Of a stretch of 64,000 nt of DNA, positions 1 through 8,661 are shown one piece after another. Positions within the stretch are counted from its first letter, which is position 1; every line of letters begins with the position of its first letter. This stretch comes from Roseibacillus sp. (GTDB lineage Bacteria > Verrucomicrobiota > Verrucomicrobiia > Verrucomicrobiales > Akkermansiaceae). A model generated the notes under the pieces. The model was given only the letters and a program-made list of their open reading frames with translations. It ran no database searches and had not been told where the DNA came from. The stretch is from contig JAPKFB010000015.1 of the NCBI GenBank assembly GCA_028821775.1, forward strand, positions 1 to 64,000, read 5' to 3'. The position numbers and the translations under genes were made by a program.

Positions 1-2
1 CC

Positions 3-1250
3 GAGGCGTTGGAGAGCCTTGCCCTCCCCAGTGAGGAGCGGGGCCAGGGTGAAGGCGAAGGAGAAGGTCAGGGTGAAGGAGAAGGCGAAGGAGAAGGCGA
101 AGGAGAAGGCGAAGGAGAAGGCGAAGGAGAAGGTCAGGGTGAAGGCGAAGGCCAGGGTGAAGGAGAAGGCCAGGGCGAAGGCGAAGGCCAGGGTGAAGGC
201 GAAGGTCAGGGTGAAGGCGAAGGTCAGGGTGAAGGCGAAGGAGAAGGTCAGGGTGAAGGAGAAGGCCAGGGTGAAGGAGAAGGCCAGGGTGAAGGAGAAG
301 GCCAGGGTGAAGGCGAAGGCCAGGGTGAAGGAGAAGGTCAGGGTGAAGGCGAAGGTCAGGGTGAAGGTGAAGGTCAGGGCGAAGGGACGGGTGCAGGTCA
401 GGGTGATGCCGCCGATCCGGAGCTTGCCGAGCTGGCCGAGCGACAGGCCGGAGTGGCGGAAGCGTTGGCGGCTCTTGAGGAGGGCAATCTGGTGGACGCT
501 CTGCAAGCGGTGCAGGAATTGCAGGCCGCAGAGGCAGCTGCGCTCGCGGAGGCCATTCAGAATCTACCGCAGTTGCAGGGTCAATCAGGAGAGATGGCTC
601 AAGCCTCCCAGCAGGCCCAGCAGGGAAGCCAGCAAGCAAGCCAAGCGGCCCAATCGGGACAGCAGGGACAGGCCCAGGCGGCGGCGCAGCAGCACAGCCA
701 AGCGGCGCAAAATCTGAGTGCGGCTTCGGATGCTCTGCAACAAGCCTCCAACCAGTTTGAGCAACAGGCCCAACAAGCCGCGGGCCAGCAACCGAGTCCG
801 AATCAACTGCCTGGCACGGGCGAGTCACTTTCGGAGGCGCTGCAAGCGGCCTCGCAAGCCTCTAAAGCGCAGAGCGCAGGCCAGCAGGCGGCCGCTTCCC
901 AAAAAGCATCGCAGGCTCTTTCTCAGGCGGCCCAACAGGCGATGCAGGCCATGCAAAGTGGTCAGCAAGCAGGACAGCCTGCCCAACCGGGGCAACAACC
1001 GGGACAGCCAGCTGGGGAAGGGGAGCCTGAAGGAGAGGGTGAACTTGCACAATATGCGGCCGGAACCCCCACGACGGGATCCGATGTTCCTCCCGAGTTG
1101 GCAAAGCTCGGAGTGAGTGCCAAGGATTGGGAAAAGCTGAAGGATGTCCTGCGCTCTGATGTGGCTGGAGGTGGCGGGTCCGGCATCCCGGAAGAGTATC
1201 GGGGATTGGTGAAGCGCTACTTCCAGGAAGTGGCCAAAGGAGAGCGATAG
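3..1250 (+). CDS. Gly-Glu/Gln repeat protein, 5' end outside window
   Basis: The frame is open from the first bases of the window, so this is the C-terminal part of a longer gene; the apparent TTG start at 9 is probably not real. Three parts are visible. About 110 residues of Gly-Glu and Gly-Gln dipeptides, mostly GEGEGQ, come first. An Ala/Gln-rich region of about 220 residues follows (many QASQ, AQQ and LQA steps), probably helical or coiled coil. A conserved-looking C-terminal segment contains PPELAKLGVSAKDW and EEYRGLVKRYFQEVAK. That ending resembles proteins found next to MoxR/VWA-type gene clusters in PVC bacteria (family recollection). No enzymatic motif is seen. The gene ends 8 bp before an exported terpenoid-cyclase-fold gene, so the two are probably co-transcribed. 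Function unknown. Confidence 0.75.
   Translation, partial: EALESLALPSEERGQGEGEGEGQGEGEGEGEGEGEGEGEGEGEGQGEGEGQGEGEGQGEGEGQGEGEGQGEGEGQGEGEGEGQGEGEGQGEGEGQGEGEGQGEGEGQGEGEGQGEGEGQGEGEGQGEGTGAGQGDAADPELAELAERQAGVAEALAALEEGNLVDALQAVQELQAAEAAALAEAIQNLPQLQGQSGEMAQASQQAQQGSQQASQAAQSGQQGQAQAAAQQHSQAAQNLSAASDALQQASNQFEQQAQQAAGQQPSPNQLPGTGESLSEALQAASQASKAQSAGQQAAASQKASQALSQAAQQAMQAMQSGQQAGQPAQPGQQPGQPAGEGEPEGEGELAQYAAGTPTTGSDVPPELAKLGVSAKDWEKLKDVLRSDVAGGGGSGIPEEYRGLVKRYFQEVAKGER
43..391 (+). repeat. in-frame tandem repeat encoding GEGEGQ
   Basis: About 350 bp are built from 6-bp units (GGN GAR or GGN CAG), mostly grouped into 18-bp GEGEGQ blocks with some runs of pure Gly-Glu. Third positions vary between copies (ggt/ggc, gaa, cag), so the array is not perfectly clonal. 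The array stays in frame with the host gene. Such arrays change copy number easily by slippage, and assembly collapse is possible. Confidence 0.9.
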
Positions 1251-1258
1251 TTACTTGA

Positions 1259-2332
1259 TTGCTGCACATGATGATGACTGTTCAACGAATCGCGATGGGA
1301 ATGCTGGGATGGGTCCTCTGCGCAACCCTTGCTTCCGCTCAGGAAGTTCCAAAGACCGTGTTTTCAAAATGGCAAGCAAAGGCTGATCCCGCGGTCGAAC
1401 GCGCCTTGCAGTATCTCGCCAAGGAGCAGCAACCGGATGGAAAATTTACGGGCACTTATGGGGGATCGTCAGGGATCCCCTCGCTCGTTGCGATGGCCTT
1501 TCTCTCGAAGGGATATACGCCCACCGAAGGGCGCTATAAAGTGACGATCAATCGATGTATTGATTTCGTTTTGCAGAGTCAGCAGCGCAATGGCGTGATT
1601 AATGAAGGGAGCGCCGGAAGTGGGCCCATGTACGCGCACAATATTAGCACCCTCTTTCTCTCTGAAATTTCGGGGATGGTGGATCCCGAACGTCAGAAAC
1701 GCATTGCGCGGGCCCTCCCTCGGGCCTTGAAAGTGATCCTGGACGCCCAGCGCATCCCCAAGGGGAAAGATCACCAGGGAGGGTGGCGCTATCATCCACA
1801 TTCAACTGACAGCGATACCTCTTGCAGTGGTTGGGCCCTCATGGCCTTGCGCTCCGCCAAGCTGAACGGGGCGGCTGTGCCCGACCGTGCGATTGAGGAT
1901 GCCGTTGCCTATCTTTATCGACATTACGATCCACGGCTGGGTTGCTTTGGCTATAGCAATAGCCACAATCATAAAGAGTCGCTCACGGGAATGGGATTGC
2001 TCTGTCTCGAGCTCTGCGGCGAGCATGGCAAGCCCGCGACAATCAAGGCCGGGGAATTTGTCCTGAAGAATCATCGCTCCCTGGCTCAAAGTTCTCACGG
2101 TTACTATGGGAACTACTATTCCGCGCAGGGCATGTTTCAGCTGGGAGGCAAGTATTGGGAAACCTATGCAGACTGGATGTACGCCCACTACCTTCGGCGG
2201 CAGGAAGAGAATGGATCCTGGGTCAGTGAAGCAGGCAGCGTCTACGGATCCGCCATGATGGTGTTGGCATTCACGGTGCCATACCGCCAGTTGCCGATTT
2301 ATCAGCGTGATGAGACGGTGGACGAAGAGTGA
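1259..2332 (+). CDS. exported terpenoid-cyclase-fold (prenyltransferase/squalene-oxidase repeat) protein
   Basis: 357 residues if the TTG at 1259 is used; ATG codons at 1268, 1271 and 1274 are equally possible starts. An N-terminal signal peptide (VLCATLASAQ, cleavage likely after SAQ) predicts export. The mature part has repeated alpha-hairpin motifs of the squalene-cyclase alpha-toroid type, such as ALQYLAKEQQPDGKF and HQGGWRYHPHSTDSDTSCSGWALMAL. The DxDD acid motif of true squalene-hopene cyclases is not visible, so catalysis is doubtful; many PVC proteins of this fold have no known role. It sits directly downstream of the Gly-Glu repeat gene, which fits one transcription unit. The fold call is fairly secure; the function is unknown. 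Confidence 0.8.
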   Translation: MLHMMMTVQRIAMGMLGWVLCATLASAQEVPKTVFSKWQAKADPAVERALQYLAKEQQPDGKFTGTYGGSSGIPSLVAMAFLSKGYTPTEGRYKVTINRCIDFVLQSQQRNGVINEGSAGSGPMYAHNISTLFLSEISGMVDPERQKRIARALPRALKVILDAQRIPKGKDHQGGWRYHPHSTDSDTSCSGWALMALRSAKLNGAAVPDRAIEDAVAYLYRHYDPRLGCFGYSNSHNHKESLTGMGLLCLELCGEHGKPATIKAGEFVLKNHRSLAQSSHGYYGNYYSAQGMFQLGGKYWETYADWMYAHYLRRQEENGSWVSEAGSVYGSAMMVLAFTVPYRQLPIYQRDETVDEE

Positions 2333-2362
2333 GGCGCGAGTATGCGCGGGGGAGCGAGGGAA

Positions 2363-2890
2363 TCAGGAGTCGGACTCTTCCTTTTCCGGAAGAGGTTGCG
2401 CGGCTTCGCTGGCGGGAGCGGCAGGGGATCCTCCGATTCCTGGAATGACCTTCTTGACGAGCTTCTTGAACCCACCCTCGGCTTTTTCGTGCTCGGATTC
2501 GGCCGTGCGCAGGACTTGCTCCCAGGCGGGAGCAAAGCCAGGTGCCTGCTCCCGCATGCCACGCAGGGCGGCTTCGGTGATCTGGAATTGACGTTGTTCG
2601 GCCCTCCCAGGCTTGGATTGGAGGGTCGCGACATTAATGCGGAGGTTTTCGTTCTGAACACGCAGCTCAGCGAGCTCCTTCTGCAGCTCTTCGGTCCCCC
2701 GGGCGTTAAGTTTGAGCTGGGTGTTGAGATGCCCCTGCAATTCGCGGCCTTCGTCCTGCAGTCGGCGGGCTTCTCGCTTGAGGTGACCCCGCGCGGTGAG
2801 GCCGGACTTCCATAGGAAGGCTGCGAGCAGGAGCCCGAGCAGCAGTCCCCAGCTGAAGGGATTGTTGAGGAGTTGCCAGAGTGCGTCCAT
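2363..2890 (-). CDS. membrane-anchored coiled-coil protein, unknown
   Basis: 175 residues. One N-terminal membrane segment (about residues 14-28, WGLLLGLLLAAFLW) is followed by a charged helical region rich in heptad-like Leu/Glu/Arg (about 35-100, LQDEGRELQGHLN, LQKELAELRVQNENLRINV). This predicts an anchored coiled coil. The C-terminus is Ala/Pro/Glu-rich and disordered. It converges with the preceding gene (30 bp apart) and lies 36 bp downstream of the OmpH gene, so the two minus-strand genes may share a transcript. I do not recognise the family; a spacer or scaffold role at the inner membrane would be a guess. Confidence 0.65.
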   Translation of the reverse strand: MDALWQLLNNPFSWGLLLGLLLAAFLWKSGLTARGHLKREARRLQDEGRELQGHLNTQLKLNARGTEELQKELAELRVQNENLRINVATLQSKPGRAEQRQFQITEAALRGMREQAPGFAPAWEQVLRTAESEHEKAEGGFKKLVKKVIPGIGGSPAAPASEAAQPLPEKEESDS

Positions 2891-2926
2891 GAGTCAGCTG
2901 AGCCGCGCAGGCCGAAGGACTAGGAA

Positions 2927-3529
2927 CTACGGGTTCACCGTGGCAGCCACGTCCTTCTCGACGGGCTTGTTCTTATTGAGCTCCTTGATGACGAGCTCCG
3001 TGATATCGGTTGAGTTCCGAATATAGATCAGGGGCGCAAGTTGAGAACTGGTTTTCCCACTTTTCTCAAAAACAAAGTCGAAGCCCTTTCCATCTGCAAT
3101 CTTTTGAACGATGGCACGGACGTTTCCGAGGAGATCGTAGGTCTTCTTCACCATCGATTCATTAATGAGCTTCAATTGCTCGGCCAAGTGCTCGTCCCGT
3201 TCCCGTCTGAGGGAGACGCGTTCGTAGTTCTTCATCATGTAGCGACGGTAGAACTCCTTCCGTTCCTTCTCGGTCAGAGTCGGGTTGCGGGTCTGATCCT
3301 TGAGTTCACGGAGATCGACTTGAAGAAGCTTAAGAATCTCGTGACGGGGATCCTGACGCAAGGTCTCGCGGGCGGTCTTGATTTTGGCCTTCTCCACCAC
3401 GGTCAGGTGATAGGACTCGAAGGCGAGCGAGACATCGACGGTGGCAAATTTAGGGTTCTCGGCGAGCGCAGGGAGAACGAGGCCCAAGGCGGCGGAAAGA
3501 AGAAGACAGAGCCTGGGCAACAGAGACAT
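2927..3529 (-). CDS. OmpH/Skp-family periplasmic chaperone-like protein
   Basis: 200 residues from the ATG at 3529, chosen because it begins a clean signal peptide (MSLLPRLCLLLSAALG, cleavage after ALA). The open frame extends upstream to 3616 without a signal-like start. The mature protein begins with the family hallmark FATVDVSLAFESYH (compare KIAVVDMQKV in Skp). A long charged helical hairpin follows (KAKIKTARETL, ERVSLRRERDEHLAEQLKLINESM), then the C-terminal strand region GKGFDFVFEKSG. Skp-type proteins bind unfolded outer-membrane proteins in the periplasm. Here the gene is not beside bamA or lpxD. Instead it diverges from the hydroxyproline operon. Confidence 0.8.
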   Translation of the reverse strand: MSLLPRLCLLLSAALGLVLPALAENPKFATVDVSLAFESYHLTVVEKAKIKTARETLRQDPRHEILKLLQVDLRELKDQTRNPTLTEKERKEFYRRYMMKNYERVSLRRERDEHLAEQLKLINESMVKKTYDLLGNVRAIVQKIADGKGFDFVFEKSGKTSSQLAPLIYIRNSTDITELVIKELNKNKPVEKDVAATVNP

Positions 3530-3645
3530 ATTTCGCAAAGAGATGTTGACCATCTGCATATCAGAAATTACTTGGTATTGTCGATGTCGGAATTTCTTGA
3601 GCGGGGAGGGTTGCACAGGGGAAGGGGATTCCTAGAGTCTGAGCC

Positions 3646-4896
3646 GTGACGATGAGAGATGAGCGCGAGCGCATTGTGGTGATTGGGAGTGGGGTGGTGG
3701 GGCTTTGCTGTGCCTACTATTTGGCGAGAAGCGGCCGCTCGGTGGTGGTGCTGGAGCGCGGAGAGATCGATGGGAGTAACTGTTCGCGGGAGAATGCCGG
3801 GATGGTTGTTCCCAGTCACTTTACCCCCTTGGCCGCCACCGGAGTGGTGACCCAGGGGCTGAAGTGGCTGCTTGATCGCGAGAGTCCTTTTTATGTCCGG
3901 CCCAGGCTGAGCCTGGATCTAATGCGGTGGGGTTGGGAGTTTGTGAGGCATGCCAATGCGAACCATGTGGCTGGGAGTGCAGAACTGTTGCGCGATCTGC
4001 ATCTCGGGAGTCGTGAACTTTTTGACGAGCTCTCAGGCGAGTTTGACTTTGGATTGAAACAGCGGGGACTGCTCATGCTGTGTGAGACGGAGGCCCTGCT
4101 GGCAGAGGAGACGGATCTGGCGATGCGAGCCCGGGAGTTGGGACTGAAGGTCGAGGTGTGTGATCCGAAGCGGCTGGCAGTCTTGGATCCGGACATTGAG
4201 ATGCGGGTGAAGGGAGGCATCTGGTACGAGCAGGATTGTCACATGGAACCCGGACGATTTGTGGCGGGATTGAAAGCTGAGCTGGGGAAGCTGGGCGGTG
4301 AGATTCGTTACCAATGCGAAGTGGAAGCGGTCGGTGATTCGCATGTTCGCTTGGAGAGCGGAGAGAAGATTGCGGGAAAAAAGATCGTGATTGCAGGTGG
4401 GGCATGGACTCCGGGTCTCGCGAAGACGTTGAATTTGCGTGTGCCGATGCAGGCGGGAAAGGGTTACTCCATGACGCTGAAAAATCCTCCCAAATTGCCC
4501 CAGCTCTGCTCGCTCTTGGGGGAGGGCAAGGTGGCGGTGACTCCGATGGGGGATTCTCTCCGCATCGCGGGCACGATGGAGATCTGCGGTAACGATCTCT
4601 CCATCAATGAACGGAGGGTGAGTGGGATCATCAAGGCGGCGTGCCGAGTGTTCCCAGCGTTGAGTCCGGAGTGTTTCGAGGGGGTGAAGCGATGGTCAGG
4701 CTTGCGGCCCTGTTCGCCGGATGGCCTGCCCTATGTGGGGGCCGTTCCGGGGCGGGACGATGTCCTCGTGGCCTCCGGGCATGCCATGTTGGGCCTGAGC
4801 CTCGGTCCGATCACCGGAAAATTGGTTGCGGAAGTTGTGAAGGGAGAAGCTCCGAGCTATCCTCTGGCTCAGCTGGCACCCGGGCGCTTTGCTTGA
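3646..4896 (+). CDS. FAD-dependent D-amino-acid dehydrogenase, probable D-hydroxyproline dehydrogenase
   Basis: 416 residues from a GTG at 3646; an ATG at 3652 is an alternative. The N-terminus has the Rossmann FAD motif VVIGSGVVGLCCAYYLARSG and a following acidic VLERGE. The C-terminus has the DAO-family nucleotide contacts RPCSPDGLPYVGAVPG and ASGHAMLGLSLGP. The family (DadA/DAO) oxidises D-amino acids to imino acids. The next four genes encode the other steps of hydroxyproline breakdown, so the likely substrate is cis-4-hydroxy-D-proline, giving pyrroline-4-hydroxy-2-carboxylate. It is the first gene of a five-gene unit. The substrate is inferred from context; the family call is secure. 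Confidence 0.85.
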   Translation: MTMRDERERIVVIGSGVVGLCCAYYLARSGRSVVVLERGEIDGSNCSRENAGMVVPSHFTPLAATGVVTQGLKWLLDRESPFYVRPRLSLDLMRWGWEFVRHANANHVAGSAELLRDLHLGSRELFDELSGEFDFGLKQRGLLMLCETEALLAEETDLAMRARELGLKVEVCDPKRLAVLDPDIEMRVKGGIWYEQDCHMEPGRFVAGLKAELGKLGGEIRYQCEVEAVGDSHVRLESGEKIAGKKIVIAGGAWTPGLAKTLNLRVPMQAGKGYSMTLKNPPKLPQLCSLLGEGKVAVTPMGDSLRIAGTMEICGNDLSINERRVSGIIKAACRVFPALSPECFEGVKRWSGLRPCSPDGLPYVGAVPGRDDVLVASGHAMLGLSLGPITGKLVAEVVKGEAPSYPLAQLAPGRFA

Positions 4897-4927
4897 GGAG
4901 GGGAGAGTGTTGCACTAGGAAAGGACC

Positions 4928-5878
4928 ATGAGCAGGGAAACAATGTTGCGCGTCATCGACTCCCACACCGAGGGTGAGCCCACCCGAGTGGTGGTGGAAG
5001 GCGGGCCTGATCTGGGGAGCGGATCGCTGGCCGAGAAGAAGGAGCGTCTTGCTGCAGAGCATGACTGGCTGCGCACAGCCTGTGTGAGCGAACCGCGGGG
5101 TCATGATGCGATGGTAGGAGCGATGCTGTGCGAAACCACCGAGCCCGACTGCGCGACGGGAGTGATCTTCTTCAACAATGTGGGCTGTTTGCACAGCTGT
5201 GTGCACGGAACGATCGGAGTGACGGTTACCCTGGCGTACTTGGGACGTCTTTTTCCGGGAGTGCATCGAATTGAGACTCCGGTGGGGGTGGTGGAAGTGC
5301 AACTGCACGAACACGGGCGGGTGACGGTGGCGAACGTGCCCAGCTATCGCCATGCGAAGGGCGTCAAAGTGGACGTTCCGGATTGGGGACTGGTGCGTGG
5401 AGACGTGGCGTGGGGAGGCAACTGGTTTTACCTGATCAAGGAGCAGGGTCCAGAGGTGGAGGTCGAGAACATCGAAGCTCTCACCGAATTCAGCTGGGCC
5501 GTGCGGAAGGAGTTGAAGAAGAGCGGAGTGACCGGCAAGGACGGGGGCGAGATCGATCACATCGAGGTGTTTGGCCCTCCGGCAGATCCGAAGCTGGCGG
5601 ACAGTCGCAACTTTGTTCTTTGTCCCGGCAAGGAGTATGATCGTTCTCCCTGCGGGACCGGAACCAGTGCGAAGTTGGCCTGTCTCCATGCCGATGGGGA
5701 ACTGGTGGCCGGCGAGGTTTGGCGGCAAGCCAGTATTCTCAATACGGTGTTCGAAGGCTCGGTGGAACCGTTGGAGGACGGGCTTGTGATTCCGCGGGTG
5801 ACGGGATCGGGCTGGATCAATGGGGACGCGACCTTGATCTTGAATCCGGAAGATCCCTTTCGCTTTGGAATTTCCTAG
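4928..5878 (+). CDS. proline racemase family, probable 4-hydroxyproline 2-epimerase
   Basis: 316 residues; an AGGAAAGGA ribosome-binding site lies just before the ATG. Both catalytic cysteines of the racemase branch are present: the first in HSCVHGTIG (usually MCGHGTIG) and the second in [12 protein letters not shown] Thr at the second position would indicate a 3-hydroxyproline dehydratase, so an epimerase is favoured. The start motif [13 protein letters not shown] is typical. Predicted reaction: trans-4-hydroxy-L-proline to cis-4-hydroxy-D-proline, which feeds the oxidase 31 bp upstream. The Ser and Val flanking the first Cys, in place of Met and Gly, are a minor deviation. Confidence 0.88.
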   Translation: MSRETMLRVIDSHTEGEPTRVVVEGGPDLGSGSLAEKKERLAAEHDWLRTACVSEPRGHDAMVGAMLCETTEPDCATGVIFFNNVGCLHSCVHGTIGVTVTLAYLGRLFPGVHRIETPVGVVEVQLHEHGRVTVANVPSYRHAKGVKVDVPDWGLVRGDVAWGGNWFYLIKEQGPEVEVENIEALTEFSWAVRKELKKSGVTGKDGGEIDHIEVFGPPADPKLADSRNFVLCPGKEYDRSPCGTGTSAKLACLHADGELVAGEVWRQASILNTVFEGSVEPLEDGLVIPRVTGSGWINGDATLILNPEDPFRFGIS

Positions 5879-6205
5879 GGTTGTTCGGGAACTGCGAGGA
5901 TTCCCGCGGTGGCGGTGATTTTCCGGCTGGCGAGGGATGGGGAGGAAGGAGGTCCTGATTTACGACCGAAGCGCAACAAGGCCCTGGGGGAATAGAGGCG
6001 CCGCCTTCAGGGTTTCCCCTGGCCGGAGTGTTCGCACCTGATCCTCTCGGGGGCCGCGGGGCGGCAGAAATTTCGAGCACATCCCAGGTCGTCAAGGGCG
6101 AAGGGAGAATCATTCGGTGCTTGCCCCGGGCGAATGGAAGAGAGGATTTTTATTTTGGCAGGGCGCTTGAAAAGCCCGGAATGGGAGCTAACAAAGACCC
6201 CGCAC
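5879..6205. other. 327-bp gap inside the hydroxyproline operon
   Basis: No convincing gene, promoter or terminator is seen. An open frame reaches back from the next gene to 6134, but its extra 24 residues do not resemble the DapA family. The gap could hold an internal promoter or processing site. Confidence 0.5.
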
Positions 6206-7126
6206 ATGCGCTTTGAAGGAATCTACACCCCCGTGATCACGCCCATGGACGCTGATCGTGGGATTGATGAGAGCGGCTACGCCACCATGATCGAGCACCT
6301 GATCGGTCAGGGAACTCACGGGCTGGTGATTGGCGGGACCACGGGTGAAAACTACGCGCTGACGCCCGAAGAACGGGTGAAGCAGTTCCACTATGCCCAC
6401 GAGGTGATTGCAGGGCGCGTGCCATGGATCGCAGGGGTGAACGATATCCGGACGGAAGATGTTTGTCAGTTTGCAGTGGAGGGGCGTGCTGCCGGAGCTT
6501 CGGCCATATTGCTGGCGGTGCCGCCCTATTCGGTTCCCAACGACAAGGAGCTTGCGCAGCACGCCCTTGCGGTGGACAAGGCCTGCGGGCTCCCGATCGT
6601 GATTTACAACTACCCGGGGCGATCCGGGACGGAGTTTGGGCGGGAGTTTCTTGAGCGGGTGAGCCGCAATGCGAATTTTTCCGCGATCAAGGAAAGCAGC
6701 GGCGACGTTGATCGGATCCACATGATTGCGCGCGAGTTTCCGCATCTGCAGATGAGTTGCGGGGCCGACGACCAGGCACTGGAGTTTTTCGTGTGGGGTG
6801 CGCGTTCCTGGGTCTGTGCGGCCGGGAACTTTTTTGGAGCGGAGTGTATTACACTGTACGAGACCTGCGTGGTGCAGGGCGACTTTGTGAAAGGCCGGCG
6901 CATCATGAAGGCCCTCTTGCCCGTGATGACCGTCTTGGAGCGCGGCGGCAAGTTTGTGCAATGTGTGAAATACGGGTGCGAGCTCGATGGGCTGCCGGCT
7001 GGAACGGTACGCCTCCCGCTGCGGCCGATGAAGAAGGAACTGAAGCGCGAACTGCGCGACGCAATTTTAACGGCGCGGACCACAGTCCGTCGCATTGTGA
7101 GTGAACCTCAAGGACAAGAAGCATGA
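6206..7126 (+). CDS. DHDPS/NAL-family lyase, probable pyrroline-4-hydroxy-2-carboxylate deaminase
   Basis: 306 residues from the ATG at 6206, where family similarity begins (MRFEGIYTPVITPMD). TIM-barrel class I aldolase family: the GGTTGENYAL substrate loop, catalytic Tyr in IYNYPGRSG and Schiff-base Lys in SAIKESSGD are all present. Canonical DHDPS makes dihydrodipicolinate, but beside an epimerase, a D-amino-acid oxidase and semialdehyde dehydrogenases the expected role is deamination/dehydration of pyrroline-4-hydroxy-2-carboxylate to 2-oxoglutarate semialdehyde. The stop overlaps the start of the next gene (ATGA), implying translational coupling. Confidence 0.85.
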   Translation: MRFEGIYTPVITPMDADRGIDESGYATMIEHLIGQGTHGLVIGGTTGENYALTPEERVKQFHYAHEVIAGRVPWIAGVNDIRTEDVCQFAVEGRAAGASAILLAVPPYSVPNDKELAQHALAVDKACGLPIVIYNYPGRSGTEFGREFLERVSRNANFSAIKESSGDVDRIHMIAREFPHLQMSCGADDQALEFFVWGARSWVCAAGNFFGAECITLYETCVVQGDFVKGRRIMKALLPVMTVLERGGKFVQCVKYGCELDGLPAGTVRLPLRPMKKELKRELRDAILTARTTVRRIVSEPQGQEA

Positions 7127-8649
7127 GCGATCTTTTGACCAGGGAAGAGTATGATGCCATCGCGAAGGAGATCTCGTGTCCTTCGAATTCATGGATCAAC
7201 GGGAAGTACACCGGAGCGCGGTCTGGAAAGACCTATGAGAATTTCAATCCGGCCACCGGCGAGAAGCTTTGCGACATCGCGGCTTGCGAGACGGAGGATG
7301 TCGATTACGCGGTGAAGAAATCGCGCCAGGCATTTGCTTCGGGCAGTTGGTCACGGCGTCATCCCTCCGAGCGTAAGGAGGTCATGATCAAGTGGGTGAA
7401 GCTGCTGAAACGGAATCGTTACGAATTGGCCGTCTTGGAGAGTCTCGACAGTGGCAAGCCGGTTTGTGACTGCGCTTCGATTGATCTCGAAGAGACGATG
7501 CACTGCCTCGCATGGTATGCCGAGGCAGCGGACAAGATCTATGACAAGATCGCGCCCACCCAGGACGACGCGATGGGATTGATCGTGCGTGAACCGGTCG
7601 GAGTGGCGGCTTGCGTGCTGCCATGGAACTTTCCGATGCTGATGTTGGCCTGGAAAGCGGGACCGGCGCTGGCGGCTGGGAACAGTGTGATCGTGAAGCC
7701 GGCGGGGCAGACCAGCATGACGGCCCTGCGTCTGGCGGAGCTGGCCATCGAAGCGGGAATCCCTGCGGGCGTCTTTCATGTCATCACGGGTGGCGGTGCA
7801 GTGGTCGGAAAGGCCCTGGGAGAACATCCCGACATCGACACCCTTTCCTTTACCGGTTCCACCGAGGTGGGTCGTCTCTTCCTGAAGTACTCGGCGGACA
7901 GCAACCTGAAGAAGGTCACTCTCGAACTGGGCGGAAAGAATCCTGCGGTGGTCCTGTCGGATGCCGAGCATCTCGACGCGGTGGCCGAGCACGTGGTGAA
8001 CGCCTGCTTCTGGAACATGGGGCAGAACTGCACCTCCAACAGCCGACTGATCGTGCATAAGGACGTGAAGGATGAGCTCTTGGAGAAGGTTCTCATCAAA
8101 GTGCGCGAGTGGCGCACGGGCGATCCGCTTGAGCCCTCGAATCGATTGGGCTCGATGGTGTCGAAGGCGCACTTCGATATGGTGATGGGTTACATCAAGA
8201 AGGGGAAGGCGGAGGGGGCGACCTTGGTCCATGGCGGGGAGGCCCTCAATGTTGGAAGCGGCTGCTTCATTCCGCCGACCATCTTTGACAACGTGACGCG
8301 GGAGATGACCATCGCGGTGGATGAGATCTTTGGGCCCGTCCTTGCGGTGATGACCGCGGGCTCGAATGAGGAAGCCCTTCAGTTGGCAAACGAGACTTGC
8401 TACGGATTGCAGGCCTCGATTTTCAGTTCCAATGTGCGCAACGCCCTGCGCGGGGCGAAGGAACTCCAAGCGGGAACAGTGACCGTGAACTGTTACGGCG
8501 AGGGTGATATCAGCACTCCCTTTGGCGGGATGAAACACAGTGGATTTGGCGGGCGTGACAATGGGCTGGAAGCGTTCGACCAGTATCTCGAAACGAAGAC
8601 CATTTGGGTCGATCTCAGCGAATACGAAGTTGACGCCGAATTGGGATAG
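7123..8649 (+). CDS. aldehyde dehydrogenase, NAD(P)-dependent
   Basis: 508 residues, standard ALDH length. Signatures: cofactor/oxyanion region PWNFPMLMLAWKAGPALAAGN, nucleotide motif FTGSTEVG, general base Glu in VTLELGGKNP and catalytic Cys in NMGQNCTSNSR. The overall pattern is closest to betaine/aminobutyraldehyde-type ALDHs. It overlaps the deaminase gene by 4 bp and ends 12 bp before a second ALDH start. It may oxidise 2-oxoglutarate semialdehyde alongside, or instead of, the next gene. Alternatively it acts on another amino-acid-derived aldehyde. Family certain, substrate not. Confidence 0.87.
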   Translation: MSDLLTREEYDAIAKEISCPSNSWINGKYTGARSGKTYENFNPATGEKLCDIAACETEDVDYAVKKSRQAFASGSWSRRHPSERKEVMIKWVKLLKRNRYELAVLESLDSGKPVCDCASIDLEETMHCLAWYAEAADKIYDKIAPTQDDAMGLIVREPVGVAACVLPWNFPMLMLAWKAGPALAAGNSVIVKPAGQTSMTALRLAELAIEAGIPAGVFHVITGGGAVVGKALGEHPDIDTLSFTGSTEVGRLFLKYSADSNLKKVTLELGGKNPAVVLSDAEHLDAVAEHVVNACFWNMGQNCTSNSRLIVHKDVKDELLEKVLIKVREWRTGDPLEPSNRLGSMVSKAHFDMVMGYIKKGKAEGATLVHGGEALNVGSGCFIPPTIFDNVTREMTIAVDEIFGPVLAVMTAGSNEEALQLANETCYGLQASIFSSNVRNALRGAKELQAGTVTVNCYGEGDISTPFGGMKHSGFGGRDNGLEAFDQYLETKTIWVDLSEYEVDAELG

Positions 8650-8661
8650 AAGGAATTGAAG

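Noticed and set aside
43..391. CRISPR-like array
   Set aside because: Units are 6/18 bp, in frame with a coding sequence, without spacers.
19..717. Plus-strand frame coding a Lys/Val/Arg-rich protein inside the repeat
   Set aside because: It is the shifted frame of the GEGEGQ array and has no independent start signal; the GE frame continues into a conserved-looking C-terminus.
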